From contig NZ_QXGR01000011.1 in the NCBI RefSeq assembly GCF_003604195.1, forward strand, positions 32,661 through 96,660: a stretch of DNA of 64,000 nucleotides, written 5' to 3'. Shown piece by piece: positions 7,193 through 15,844 of this stretch (the first letter of the stretch is position 1; each line of letters starts with the position of its first letter). Source of the DNA: Simplicispira lacusdiani (lineage in GTDB: Bacteria; Pseudomonadota; Gammaproteobacteria; Burkholderiales; Burkholderiaceae_C). Made by a program: the position numbers and the translations under genes. The notes beneath the pieces are model-generated. The model was not told the DNA's origin. It did not search any database and saw nothing but the letters and a program-made list of their open reading frames with translations.

Positions 7193-8170
7193 TCAGCGGC
7201 TGTCGGCCTTGGTGTCGGTGAAGCGGCCGTAGCTCTGCAGGCGCTCGTAGCGGCGTTCCAGCAAATCCTTGGTCTTGAGGTCGGCCACCTGGCGGAAAGC
7301 GTCGCCCAGGGCGCGCTTGAGCAGGGACGACATCTGTTTGGGGTCGCGGTGTGCGCCGCCCACCGGCTCGCTGACAATCTTGTCCACCAGGCCCAGCGCC
7401 TTGAGGCGGTGGGCCGTGATGCCCAGGGCCTCGGCGGCCTCCTGGGCCTTGTCGCTGGTCTTCCAGAGGATGGAGGCGCAGCCCTCGGGGCTGATGACGG
7501 AGTACACGGAGTACTGCAGCATCAGCACCTGGTCGGCCACGGAGAGCGCCAGCGCGCCGCCCGAGCCGCCCTCGCCGATGATGGTGGTGATGATGGGCAC
7601 TTCGAGCTGCGCCATCTCGTAGATGTTGCGGCCGATGGCCTCGGACTGGCCGCGCTCCTCGGCGTCGATGCCGGGGAAGGCGCCGGGCGTGTCCACGAAG
7701 GTGAACACGGGCAGCTTGAACTTCTCGGCCGTTTTCATCAGGCGCAGCGCCTTGCGGTAGCCCTCGGGGCGCGTCATGCCGAAGTTGCGCAGCGCGCGCT
7801 CCTTGGTGTCGCGGCCTTTCTGGTGGCCCAGCACCATGCAGGCATGGCCGTTGAAGCGGGCCAGGCCGCCGACGATGGATTTGTCGTCGGAGAAATGCCG
7901 GTCGCCGTGCATCTCGACAAAGTCGGTGAACAGGTCGCGCACATAGTCGAGCGTGTAGGGACGCTCGGGGTGGCGCGCGATCTTGGTGATCTGCCAGGGC
8001 GACAGGTCGGAATAGATGTCCTTGGTGAGCTGCTGGCTCTTCTTGCTGAGCTGGTCGATCTCGTCCGAGATGTCGACCGCGCTTTCCGTCTGCACGTAGC
8101 GCAGTTCTTCGATTTTGGATTCGAGTTCGGCGATCGGGTTCTCGAAATCCAGGAATGTCTTTTTCGCCAA
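7193..8170 (-). CDS. accA: Acetyl-CoA carboxylase carboxyltransferase subunit alpha
   Basis: 325 residues. A TTG start at 8168-8170 is chosen because AAGGAGAA lies at the right distance and the protein then begins (M)[16 protein letters not shown], as usual in the family. Family motifs include '[20 protein letters not shown]', '[15 protein letters not shown]', '[18 protein letters not shown]' and '[17 protein letters not shown]'. With AccD it forms the carboxyltransferase that moves the carboxyl group from biotin-BCCP to acetyl-CoA for fatty acid synthesis. It lies 58 bases after the glycosylase gene and is probably co-transcribed with it and cysS. Confidence 0.95.
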   Translation of the reverse strand: MAKKTFLDFENPIAELESKIEELRYVQTESAVDISDEIDQLSKKSQQLTKDIYSDLSPWQITKIARHPERPYTLDYVRDLFTDFVEMHGDRHFSDDKSIVGGLARFNGHACMVLGHQKGRDTKERALRNFGMTRPEGYRKALRLMKTAEKFKLPVFTFVDTPGAFPGIDAEERGQSEAIGRNIYEMAQLEVPIITTIIGEGGSGGALALSVADQVLMLQYSVYSVISPEGCASILWKTSDKAQEAAEALGITAHRLKALGLVDKIVSEPVGGAHRDPKQMSSLLKRALGDAFRQVADLKTKDLLERRYERLQSYGRFTDTKADSR

Positions 8171-8228
8171 GTTGTTCTCCTTGTGCGCCAGGCGCATCAA
8201 ATGGTCGCGGCAACGCGCGTTCGGCCGG

Positions 8229-8888
8229 TCAGTAGGTCACCGGCAGCGGGTCCAGCGAGCGCCAAATATACCAAGTGGCGACGCTGCACCAGGGCTTCCA
8301 GGCCTCGGCGACCTCGCGGGCGTCGCTGCGGCTGACCGGGTCGCCGGAAAAATAGTTCTGGCTGATGCCGTTGATCAGTCCCACGTCGTCCAGCGGCAGC
8401 ACATTGGGCCGCATCAGGTGGAAGATGAGGAACATCTCGGCCGTCCAGCGGCCGATGCCGCGGATGGCCACCAGCTCGGCGATGATGGCCTCGTCCTCCA
8501 TGCCGTGCCAGCCGTCCACATGCAGCTTGCCGGCGTCGAAGTGCAGGGCCAGGTCCACCAGGTATTCGACCTTGCGCGCCGACAGGCCGGCGGCGCGCAT
8601 GTCGTCGATCTTGAGCTTGAGCACCGCCGCCGGCGTCATGGCGCGCGGCAGCGCGGCGAAGCGATCCCACACCGTCTGCGCGGCCTTCACCGAGATCTGC
8701 TGGCCCACGATGCTGCGCGCCAGCGTGCCGAAGGCGTCGCCGCGCGTCTGCAGGGCGGCGTCACCGTACTGCGGGATCAGGCGCTTCATCACCCGATCCT
8801 TCTTCATCAGGTGCTTGCAGGCCTCGGCCCAATAACCGGGCGAGGCCGGGCCGGACGCCTCGACAGCTATCTTTTTAGTAGCTGGCAT
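8229..8888 (-). CDS. DNA-3-methyladenine glycosylase family protein (AlkA/HhH-GPD type)
   Basis: 219 residues of the HhH-GPD superfamily: '[25 protein letters not shown]' in the first helix bundle, and the helix-hairpin-helix plus catalytic loop '[28 protein letters not shown]', whose last Asp is the catalytic residue. It excises alkylated bases such as 3-methyladenine. The first residues ([12 protein letters not shown]) are encoded by a copy of the dispersed palindromic repeat (8864-8928), so the start codon itself may have been contributed by the repeat. A native start could have been lost or lie further in. It is followed by accA. Confidence 0.88.
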   Translation of the reverse strand: MPATKKIAVEASGPASPGYWAEACKHLMKKDRVMKRLIPQYGDAALQTRGDAFGTLARSIVGQQISVKAAQTVWDRFAALPRAMTPAAVLKLKIDDMRAAGLSARKVEYLVDLALHFDAGKLHVDGWHGMEDEAIIAELVAIRGIGRWTAEMFLIFHLMRPNVLPLDDVGLINGISQNYFSGDPVSRSDAREVAEAWKPWCSVATWYIWRSLDPLPVTY

Positions 8889-8928
8889 CGCTTACCCCGC
8901 CTGCCTCGAAGGCCGATTTTTCTTAAAG
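8864..8928 (+). repeat. Family A palindromic repeat overlapping a glycosylase start
   Basis: CAGCTA (8864-8869) / TAGCTG (8879-8884) hairpin, then the variable central part, ending in GGCCGATTTTTC, the shared 3' end of the family. It covers the first dozen codons and the start region of the glycosylase gene. Confidence 0.6.
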
Positions 8929-8932
8929 ACCA

Positions 8933-10309
8933 TCACTGAGCCGCTTCCCAGGTGGTGCCCGTGGGCGAATCCTTGAGCACGATGCCCTGGCCCAGCAGCG
9001 CCTGGCGGATGCGGTCGGCCTCGGCGAAGTCCTTCGCTGCCTTGGCGGCGGCGCGCGCGGCGATCTGCGCCTGGATGGCGGCCTCGTCAAAACCGGCACC
9101 GGCCTGCAGGAAGGCCTGGGGGTCGCCCTGCAGCAGGCCCAGGCAACCGCCCAGCGCCTTGAGCAGGCCGGCGGCCTGCGCCGACTTGCTGCGGTTGACC
9201 TCGCCCGCCAGCTCGAACAGCACGGCCACGGCCTCGGGCGTGCCGAAATCCTCGTCCATGGCGGCCTTGAATCGCGCGGCATGGGGCTCCGCCCAGTCGA
9301 TGGCGACCTCGGCGGGCGCCACGAGCGAGAGCGCCGTGTACAGGCGCTTGAGCGCGGCGCGGGCGTCGTCGAGATGCATGTCGCTGTAGTTCAGCGGGCT
9401 GCGGTAGTGGCTGCGCACGACGAAGAAGCGCACCGTCTCGGCGTCGTACTCTTTCAGCACGTCGCGGATAGTGAAGAAGTTGCCCAGGCTCTTGGACATC
9501 TTCTCGTTGTCCACGTTGATGAAGCCGTTGTGCATCCAGTAGCGCGCGAACGGCTGGCCGTTGGCGCCCTCGCTCTGGGCGATCTCGTTCTCGTGGTGCG
9601 GGAACTGCAGGTCGGCCCCGCCACCGTGGATATCGAAGCTCTTGCCCAGCAGTTCGCAGCCCATGGCCGAGCATTCGATGTGCCAGCCCGGGCGGCCCTC
9701 GCCCCAGGCGCTGGGCCATTTCACCTCGGCGGGCTCGGCGGGCTTGGCGCTCTTCCAGAGCACGAAGTCGAGCGGATCATCCTTGCCCTCCTGCACGGCC
9801 ACGCGCTCGCCGGCCTGCAGCTCGTCGAGCGACTTGCCCGAGAGCTTGCCGTAGCCGGGGAACTTGCGCACGGCGTAGTTCACGTCGCCATTGCCGGCCT
9901 GGTAGGCCAGGCCCTTGCCTTCGAGCTGGCCGATCATGGCCAGCATTTGCGGCACGTATTCGGTGGCGCGCGGTTCATGGTCGGGGCGCTGGATGCCCAG
10001 GGCGTCGGCGTCCTGGTGCAGCGCGGCGATCATGCGGTCGGTCAGACCACGGATGGTCTCGCCGTTCTCCACGGCGCGCTTGATGATCTTGTCGTCGATG
10101 TCGGTGATGTTGCGCACGTAGGTCACGGCATAACCGCTGGCGCGCAGCCAGCGCTGCACCACGTCGAAGGCCACCATGGAGCGCGCATGCCCCAGGTGGC
10201 ACAGGTCGTACACGGTCATGCCGCACACGTACATGCGCACATGGCCGGGTTCGAGCGGGGAAAACTCCTCCAAGGCACGCGACAGCGTGTTGTAGATACG
10301 CAAACTCAT
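8933..10309 (-). CDS. cysS: Cysteinyl-tRNA synthetase
   Basis: 458 residues, class I synthetase. '[23 protein letters not shown]' carries the Zn ligand Cys and the HIGH-type HLGH motif at residues ~28-40. 'WHIECSAM' and '[20 protein letters not shown]' carry the other Zn ligands, and [14 protein letters not shown] is the KMSKS loop (~268). It charges tRNA-Cys. The start is ATG 10307-10309. It is first in the minus-strand run leading to lysC and divergent from the envelope operon. Confidence 0.97.
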   Translation of the reverse strand: MSLRIYNTLSRALEEFSPLEPGHVRMYVCGMTVYDLCHLGHARSMVAFDVVQRWLRASGYAVTYVRNITDIDDKIIKRAVENGETIRGLTDRMIAALHQDADALGIQRPDHEPRATEYVPQMLAMIGQLEGKGLAYQAGNGDVNYAVRKFPGYGKLSGKSLDELQAGERVAVQEGKDDPLDFVLWKSAKPAEPAEVKWPSAWGEGRPGWHIECSAMGCELLGKSFDIHGGGADLQFPHHENEIAQSEGANGQPFARYWMHNGFINVDNEKMSKSLGNFFTIRDVLKEYDAETVRFFVVRSHYRSPLNYSDMHLDDARAALKRLYTALSLVAPAEVAIDWAEPHAARFKAAMDEDFGTPEAVAVLFELAGEVNRSKSAQAAGLLKALGGCLGLLQGDPQAFLQAGAGFDEAAIQAQIAARAAAKAAKDFAEADRIRQALLGQGIVLKDSPTGTTWEAAQ

Positions 10310-10516
10310 GGAATGTCAGTCACGGAAAACGGGGGGGATGGGCAAAGCAGGTTCACCCGGCAGCTTGGGGAGCGGCGCCCCGGAAGCGGGGGCGCGCCCG
10401 GCGCCGGACGCCGGCACAATCAGCAGCGGCAACAGCACACTGTCATGACACCCCCTCAGCTACAATCCGCCGCAGTATAAGCCCGGCCCGGGTACGACGC
10501 TGCCCAACAACACCGC

Positions 10517-11584
10517 ATGCCCATGAAGCAAGTCCGCCGCACCCTCCCCCGAATCCTGCGCCTGCTGGCCCTGACGGCACTCGTGGGTACGGGTCTGGCC
10601 CAGGCCAATGACTACGCTGAAATCACCCAGCTGCTCAAGGCCGGCAAGCCCGCCGAAGCCCTCGCCAAGGCCGATCAGCGGCTCTCGGTCGCCCCGCGCG
10701 ACCCGCAATTGCGCTTCCTGCGCGGCGTGGCCCAGGCCGATGCGGGCAAACAGAACGACGCCATCGTCACCTTCACCAAGTTGACGGAAGAATTCCCCGA
10801 GCTGCCCGAGCCCTACAACAACCTGGCCGTGATCTACGCCAGCCAGAACCAGCTCGACAAGTCCCGCGCCGCGCTGGAAATGGCCATCCGCACCAACCCC
10901 AGCTACGCCACGGCGCACGAGAACCTGGGCGACATCTACGCCAAGCTCGCCAGCCAGGCCTACAGCAAGGCCCTGCAGCTCGATGGCGCCAACGCCAACT
11001 CGGTCAAGCCCAAGCTGGCGCTGATCCGCGACCTGTTCACCGCCGAGACCGGCACACGCGGCGCGCGCCCGGCCGCCGCCGCTCCGGCCGCGGCACCCGC
11101 ACCGGCTCCGGCCGCCCCGGCGCCCGCACCTGCCCCAGCGCCGGCCGCCAAGCCCGCACCGGCTCCGGCGCCCGCCCCTGCCGTGGCGCCGGCTCCCGCA
11201 CCCGCGCCGGAACCCGCGCCCGCCAAGCCCGTGGCCAGCGACGCCGCCGTGCAGGAAGTCACCGCCGCAATCCAGGCCTGGGCCGCCGCCTGGGCCGCCA
11301 AGGACATGAAGGGCTACCTGGGCGCCTATGGCAAGGAATTCACGCCCCCGGGCCGCCAAAGCCGCGCCGCCTGGGAAAAAGAGCGCGAATCGCGCATCGT
11401 CGGCAAGAACCGCATCAGCGTGAAGCTCTCCGACCTCCAGGTCACCGTCAACGGCAACAAGGCCACGGCCCGCTTCCAGCAGGCCTACAGCGCCGACACG
11501 CTCAACGTCTCCAGCCGCAAGACGCTGGACCTGGTGCAGCACCAGGGCCGCTGGACCATCGTGCGCGAATCGACCGGGGGCTGA
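10517..11584 (+). CDS. TPR-repeat periplasmic protein with NTF2-like C-terminal domain
   Basis: 355 residues. A basic signal peptide is cleaved after ~residue 33 (LVGTGLAQAND). Three tetratricopeptide repeats follow (~35-165: 'GKPAEALAKADQRLSVAPRD', 'PEPYNNLAVIYASQNQLDKS', 'ATAHENLGDIYAKLA'). A Pro-Ala linker of about 60 residues then leads to a C-terminal NTF2/Cds6-like domain (~245-355: 'AWAAAWAAKDMKGYLGAYGKEF', 'GRWTIVRE'). A related C-terminal domain ends the next gene, an L,D-transpeptidase, so the two may act together on the cell wall. Start ATG 10517 or 10523. Role inferred from context. Confidence 0.75.
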   Translation: MPMKQVRRTLPRILRLLALTALVGTGLAQANDYAEITQLLKAGKPAEALAKADQRLSVAPRDPQLRFLRGVAQADAGKQNDAIVTFTKLTEEFPELPEPYNNLAVIYASQNQLDKSRAALEMAIRTNPSYATAHENLGDIYAKLASQAYSKALQLDGANANSVKPKLALIRDLFTAETGTRGARPAAAAPAAAPAPAPAAPAPAPAPAPAAKPAPAPAPAPAVAPAPAPAPEPAPAKPVASDAAVQEVTAAIQAWAAAWAAKDMKGYLGAYGKEFTPPGRQSRAAWEKERESRIVGKNRISVKLSDLQVTVNGNKATARFQQAYSADTLNVSSRKTLDLVQHQGRWTIVRESTGG

Positions 11585-11603
11585 CGGCCTGCCGCACCGT
11601 AAC

Positions 11604-12944
11604 GTGTTCCATCCAGCGTCCCCCGCGGGCCGCCCCGCACCGTCCTTGAAGCCACGCCAGACCACGCGCCGCACCGCCCATGGCCGCATGGCACTGCTGG
11701 GCCTGCTGGTGGCCGCGCTGCTGGCCGGGCCCGCGCTGGCCCAGGGCAGCAAGAGCAAGGGCAAGAACAAGGCCCGCCGCGCCGCCAGCACGGTCCCGGC
11801 CGCCGCCATGGCGCCGCTGCGCGACGGCCAGGCCGAGGAGCGCCTGCTGCAAGTCTTCCAGCTCACCGGCGAAGGCCGCACGCGCGAGGCCCTGGCCAGC
11901 GCCGAGCGGCTGGTGCGCGACTACCCCAATTTCCAGCTGGCGCAACTGGCGCTGGGCGACCTGCTCTCGGCCCGCACCCGGCCGTTGCAACGCCTGGGCG
12001 ACGTGCCCGCGCCCACGGCCGCCAGCACGCCGTCCAGTGCCACGGTGCTGGAGGAGCTGCGCACCGAATCGCGCCAGCGCGTGGTGGCGCAGCGCGCGCG
12101 GCCCACTGAAAACAGCGTTCCGTCGCAGTTCCTGGAGTTGGCGCCACGCTACCGCCACGCCATCGCGGTCGATGCGGCGCTCTCGCGCCTGTACCTGTTC
12201 GAGAACACTTCCAAGGGCCTGCGCCTGGTGGCCGACTACTACGCTTCGGTGGGCAAGCTGGGTATCGAGAAGGTCGTCGAGGGCGACCAGCGCACGCCGC
12301 TGGGCGTGTACTTCATCACCAGCCGCCTCGACCCGGCCTCGCTGCGCGACTTCTACGGCTCGGGCGCGCTGCCCATCAGCTACCCCAACGCGCTCGACCA
12401 GCTGCGCGGCAAGACCGGCAGCGGCATCTGGCTGCACGGCACGCCACCCGGCCAGTTCGCGCGCGCGCCGCAGGCCACCGACGGCTGCGTGGTGCTGTCC
12501 AACCCCGACCTGGAGCGCCTGCTGCGCACCGTGGAGCCGCGCTCGACCCCGGTGGTCATCGCGCGCCAGCTCCAGTGGGTGCAACCACACAGCATCCAGG
12601 CCGAGCGCCAGTCGTTCGAGGCCGTGCTCGATGCCTGGCGCAGCGCCAAGACCGAGGGCGACATGCAGCGCCTGCTGGGCTTCTACGCGCCTGAATTCCA
12701 GGGCCACAAGAAAAAGCCCTTGACCGAATGGGCCGGCGTGCTGCAGGCCGAGGCGCGCGCGCTGCGCGGCCGCGAGATCCAGCTCAAGGACAAGTCGTAC
12801 CTGCGCTGGACCGATACCGTGGACACGATGGTCGTGACGTTTGGCGAAGTCGCCGATGGCGCCCAGACCGGTCCCGTCAAGCGCCAGTTCTGGACCCGCC
12901 GGGGCAACCGCTGGCAGATATTTTTCGAAGGAGTGATTGGATGA
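11604..12944 (+). CDS. L,D-transpeptidase (YkuD) family protein
   Basis: 446 residues from a GTG start; ATG 11688 is an alternative that places [19 protein letters not shown] at the N-terminus as a signal peptide. A short repeat-like helical part precedes the YkuD domain (~residues 175-310). The YkuD domain carries '[10 protein letters not shown]' and '[12 protein letters not shown]', with catalytic Cys295 (GTG numbering) and Thr in place of the usual Ser in SxGC. The C-terminus is a Cds6/NTF2-like domain similar to that of the upstream gene. Such enzymes make or cut 3-3 peptidoglycan cross-links or attach proteins to the wall. It overlaps ppiA (ATGA), indicating coupled translation. Confidence 0.88.
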   Translation: MFHPASPAGRPAPSLKPRQTTRRTAHGRMALLGLLVAALLAGPALAQGSKSKGKNKARRAASTVPAAAMAPLRDGQAEERLLQVFQLTGEGRTREALASAERLVRDYPNFQLAQLALGDLLSARTRPLQRLGDVPAPTAASTPSSATVLEELRTESRQRVVAQRARPTENSVPSQFLELAPRYRHAIAVDAALSRLYLFENTSKGLRLVADYYASVGKLGIEKVVEGDQRTPLGVYFITSRLDPASLRDFYGSGALPISYPNALDQLRGKTGSGIWLHGTPPGQFARAPQATDGCVVLSNPDLERLLRTVEPRSTPVVIARQLQWVQPHSIQAERQSFEAVLDAWRSAKTEGDMQRLLGFYAPEFQGHKKKPLTEWAGVLQAEARALRGREIQLKDKSYLRWTDTVDTMVVTFGEVADGAQTGPVKRQFWTRRGNRWQIFFEGVIG

Positions 12945-13522
12945 TTTCCAGAAGAAATTCGGCTTTTGGCCTTGTTGGCATTGCGCTGGCAACTATGGTT
13001 TTTGTCGCCCCCGCCCAGGCGCAAGATGCCCCAAAGGTGAAGCTCGCCACCAGCATGGGCGACATCGTGGTCGAACTCAACCCCGCCAAGGCCCCCAAGA
13101 CGGTGGAGAACTTCCTGCAGTACGTGGCCGACAAGCACTACGACGGCACCATCTTCCACCGCGTGATCGACGGTTTCATGATCCAGGGCGGCGGCTTCAC
13201 CGCCGACATGCAGCAAAAGCCCACCAAGGCGCCGATCCCGCTGGAGGCCGCCAACGGCCTGAAGAACGACACCTACACCATCGCCATGGCGCGCACCGGC
13301 AACCCCCATTCCGCCACGGCGCAGTTCTTCATCAATGTGAAGGACAATGCCATGCTCAACGCCCCCCAGCCCGACGGCCACGGCTACGCCGTGTTCGGCA
13401 AGGTGGTCTCGGGCACCGAGGTGGTGGACAAGATCAAGGGCGTGGCCACGGGCAACAAAGGCCCGTTCCAGAACGTGCCCACCACCACCGTCACCATCAC
13501 CTCCGCCACGCTGGTGAAGTAA
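12941..13522 (+). CDS. ppiA: Periplasmic peptidyl-prolyl cis-trans isomerase (cyclophilin A type)
   Basis: 193 residues. ATG 12941 overlaps the TGA of the preceding gene and has AAGGAG seven bases upstream. The signal peptide [16 protein letters not shown] ends at APAQAQ. The cyclophilin core keeps the catalytic '[16 protein letters not shown]' (Arg and Phe), '[14 protein letters not shown]' (Gln, Phe) and the '[13 protein letters not shown]' strand. It catalyses proline isomerisation during folding in the periplasm. With the cytoplasmic ppiB directly downstream it forms a cyclophilin pair inside the envelope operon. Confidence 0.95.
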   Translation: MISRRNSAFGLVGIALATMVFVAPAQAQDAPKVKLATSMGDIVVELNPAKAPKTVENFLQYVADKHYDGTIFHRVIDGFMIQGGGFTADMQQKPTKAPIPLEAANGLKNDTYTIAMARTGNPHSATAQFFINVKDNAMLNAPQPDGHGYAVFGKVVSGTEVVDKIKGVATGNKGPFQNVPTTTVTITSATLVK

Positions 13523-13544
13523 CCCATTCTTGAAGGAACACGCC

Positions 13545-14051
13545 ATGAGCAACCCCCAGGTCGAACTGCACATCACCGGCTACGGTGTCATCACCCTCGA
13601 ACTCGACGCCGAGAAAGCCCCCAAGTCCACCGAGAACTTCCTCTCCTATGTGAACAAGGGCCACTACAACAACACCATCTTCCATCGCGTGATCCCCGGC
13701 TTCATGGTCCAGGGCGGCGGCTTCGAGCCCGGCATGAACCAGAAGAACACCGACGCGCCGATCGAGAACGAAGCCAAGAACGGCCTGAAGAACGCCAACT
13801 ACACCGTGGCCATGGCCCGCACCAGCGACCCGCACTCGGCCACGGCGCAGTTCTTCATCAACGTGGCCGACAACGGCTTCCTGAACCACACCTCCCCCAC
13901 GGCACAGGGCTGGGGCTATGCCGTGTTCGGCAAGGTGGTTGCGGGCACCGAGGTGGTGGACAAGATCAAGGCCGTCAAGACCGGCCGCAAGGGCTTCCAC
14001 GACGACGTGCCTAAGGACGACGTGGTGATCGAGAAGGCCGTGGCCCTCTGA
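13545..14051 (+). CDS. ppiB: Cytoplasmic peptidyl-prolyl cis-trans isomerase (cyclophilin B type)
   Basis: 168 residues without a signal peptide. ATG 13545 follows GAAGGA by seven bases and is preferred over an upstream in-frame ATG at 13530. It has the same cyclophilin motifs as ppiA: '[16 protein letters not shown]', '[14 protein letters not shown]', '[12 protein letters not shown]'. The sequence is close to its neighbour ppiA over the core, so the pair probably arose by duplication, with ppiA keeping the signal peptide. It lies 22 bases after ppiA and 16 bases before lpxH. Confidence 0.95.
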   Translation: MSNPQVELHITGYGVITLELDAEKAPKSTENFLSYVNKGHYNNTIFHRVIPGFMVQGGGFEPGMNQKNTDAPIENEAKNGLKNANYTVAMARTSDPHSATAQFFINVADNGFLNHTSPTAQGWGYAVFGKVVAGTEVVDKIKAVKTGRKGFHDDVPKDDVVIEKAVAL

Positions 14052-14067
14052 TTCCACGGCGCTTCCC

Positions 14068-14847
14068 GTGACCCCGACCGTGCCCCGGTTCGAGGAGCTT
14101 GCCGCTCCCTCGCACTGGCGCACGGTCGATTTCATTTCGGACCTGCACCTGCAGGCCAGCGAGCCTGCCACGGTAGCCGCTTTCGAGCACTATCTGGCCA
14201 CCACCAAGGCCGATGCCCTCTTCATCCTGGGCGACCTGTTCGAGGTCTGGGTCGGCGACGATGCCATCGCGGAAGCCGGCAGCTTCGAGGCCGAGGCCTG
14301 CGCCGCGCTGCAGGCCGCCGCGCAACGCCTGCCGGTGTTCTTCATGCACGGCAACCGCGACTTCCTGGCCGGACCGGCCTTCCTGCGCCACTGCGGCATC
14401 ACCGGCCTGCAGGACCCCACCGTGCTCGGCTTCGGCGGCCGGCGCTTCGTGCTGAGCCACGGCGACCTGCTGTGCCTGGACGATGTGGACTACCAGCGCT
14501 TTCGCCTGCAGGCGCGCAGCGCCGAATGGCAAGCGCAGTTCCTGGCCCGGCCCCTGGTGCAGCGCCGCCAGCAGGCACGCGGCATCCGCCAGCAAAGCGA
14601 GGCGCACAAGCGCTCTGGCGCCGTATATGCCGACGTGGACGGTCCCGCCGCCATCGCCTGGCTGCAAGCCGCCGGCGCCAGCACCCTGATCCACGGCCAC
14701 ACCCACCGCCCTGCCGAACACGCCCTGGCCCCCGGCCTCGCCCGCGTAGTGCTCAGCGATTGGGATGCCGCCGCGCAGCCGCCGCGCGCCGATGTGCTGC
14801 GCCTCACGCCCCAGGGCTTGGAACGCATCGCCATCGCCCCCATGTGA
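14068..14847 (+). CDS. lpxH: UDP-2,3-diacylglucosamine diphosphatase
   Basis: 259 residues from GTG 14068. It is a calcineurin-like metallophosphoesterase with 'DFISDLHLQASEP' (metal ligands Asp and His), 'FILGDLFEVWVGDD', 'FFMHGNRDFL', 'LSHGDLLCLDD' and 'LIHGHTHRP'. It hydrolyses UDP-2,3-diacylglucosamine to lipid X in lipid A synthesis, acting at the inner membrane. It follows the cyclophilin genes closely, an order familiar in Comamonadaceae. The start codon is uncertain by a few residues because no strong ribosome-binding site is visible. Confidence 0.93.
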   Translation: MTPTVPRFEELAAPSHWRTVDFISDLHLQASEPATVAAFEHYLATTKADALFILGDLFEVWVGDDAIAEAGSFEAEACAALQAAAQRLPVFFMHGNRDFLAGPAFLRHCGITGLQDPTVLGFGGRRFVLSHGDLLCLDDVDYQRFRLQARSAEWQAQFLARPLVQRRQQARGIRQQSEAHKRSGAVYADVDGPAAIAWLQAAGASTLIHGHTHRPAEHALAPGLARVVLSDWDAAAQPPRADVLRLTPQGLERIAIAPM

Positions 14848-14852
14848 CGGCG

Positions 14853-15686
14853 ATGCCCGCCTTCTGGAACCGCCTGCGCAACCGCTTGCGCACCACCCTC
14901 GCCCCCGTGCCCGACATCCCGGCCGAACGCTGGCTGGCAACCCTGCGGCGCCACCCCTTCCTCGCCGCCTTGAGCCTGCCCGACCAGGCCAAGCTGCGCG
15001 CGCTCAGCGCCCTGTTCCTCAACGGCAAGCAGTTCCACGGCGCGCACGGCCTGGAAGTGACAGACGCCATGGCCATCGACATCGCCGCCCAGGCCTGCCT
15101 GCCGCTGCTGCACTGGGGCGAGCCGCGCGAGGCCCTGGGCTGGTACGACGACTTCGTGACCATCGTCGTCCACCCCGGCGAAGCCGTGGCCCGGCGCGAG
15201 AGCCGCGACGAGGCCGGCGTGGTGCACCACTACACCGAGGTCCTGGCCGGCGAGGCCATGGAGCGCGGCCCCGTCATGCTGAGCTGGCAGCATGTGCAGG
15301 ACGCAGGCCGCAGCGCAGAACAAGGCGCCAACGTGGTGGTGCATGAGTTCGTGCATAAGCTCGACATGAAGAGCGGCCACGCCAATGGCTGTCCGCCGCT
15401 ACCTGCGGGTTTCATGGGCACCAGCGGCGGGCGCGCAGCCTACGCGGCCTGGTGGGCCGCCTGGGAACCTGCTTACGCCCAGTTCCGGGAGGCCGTCATC
15501 AAGGCCGAGCGCTTCGGTGCCGACTGGCCCTGGCTCGACGCCTACGGCGCCACCTCGCTCACCGAGTTCTTCGCCGTGGCCTGTGAGGCGTATTTCGTGA
15601 ACCGCGAGCGCTTCGCGCTGGAGTTTCCGGGGCTGGTGCCGGTACTGGATGCGTTTTTTAGAAACGACCACAGTTCCACTTCCTAG
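14853..15686 (+). CDS. mtfA: Zinc-dependent peptidase, MtfA family (M90), with replaced C-terminal tail
   Basis: 277 residues, starting at ATG 14853 six bases after lpxH. The M90 motif 'VVHEFVHKLD' gives metal ligands His164 and His168 with catalytic Glu165. Further family blocks are 'WYDDFVTIVVHPGEAV' and 'GATSLTEFFAVACEAYFVN'. E. coli MtfA is a peptidase linked to the Mlc regulator of glucose uptake; the role here is inferred. The last residues are unusual. The ending DAFFRNDHSSTS differs from DAFFNRPADGP, which closes a near-identical second copy of the gene's 3' end at 22812-23026. The tail was probably exchanged when the NHL block was inserted. Confidence 0.9.
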   Translation: MPAFWNRLRNRLRTTLAPVPDIPAERWLATLRRHPFLAALSLPDQAKLRALSALFLNGKQFHGAHGLEVTDAMAIDIAAQACLPLLHWGEPREALGWYDDFVTIVVHPGEAVARRESRDEAGVVHHYTEVLAGEAMERGPVMLSWQHVQDAGRSAEQGANVVVHEFVHKLDMKSGHANGCPPLPAGFMGTSGGRAAYAAWWAAWEPAYAQFREAVIKAERFGADWPWLDAYGATSLTEFFAVACEAYFVNRERFALEFPGLVPVLDAFFRNDHSSTS

Positions 15687-15844
15687 CCGCACGCCATTGT
15701 TTCCCCCCGCGTATTTCTCTGCGGTTTTTGGTAACAGCGTTTTTTCTTTTGCTTACGTTTTGCGGCACATGGCCAAAGCTACACTGACCCGGCATTTTGC
15801 GGCCCAGGGGAACCGTGCGCCTCCCCGGAAACAGGGATATTTTC

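Noticed and set aside
11080..11230. Short GC-rich repeats that might be a CRISPR or tandem-repeat array
   Set aside because: They are codons of the Pro-Ala linker in the TPR protein; there are no regularly spaced identical repeats.
12728..13522. ppiA starting at 12728
   Set aside because: The upstream part is a shadow of the L,D-transpeptidase gene; ATG 12941 has a ribosome-binding site and a signal peptide.
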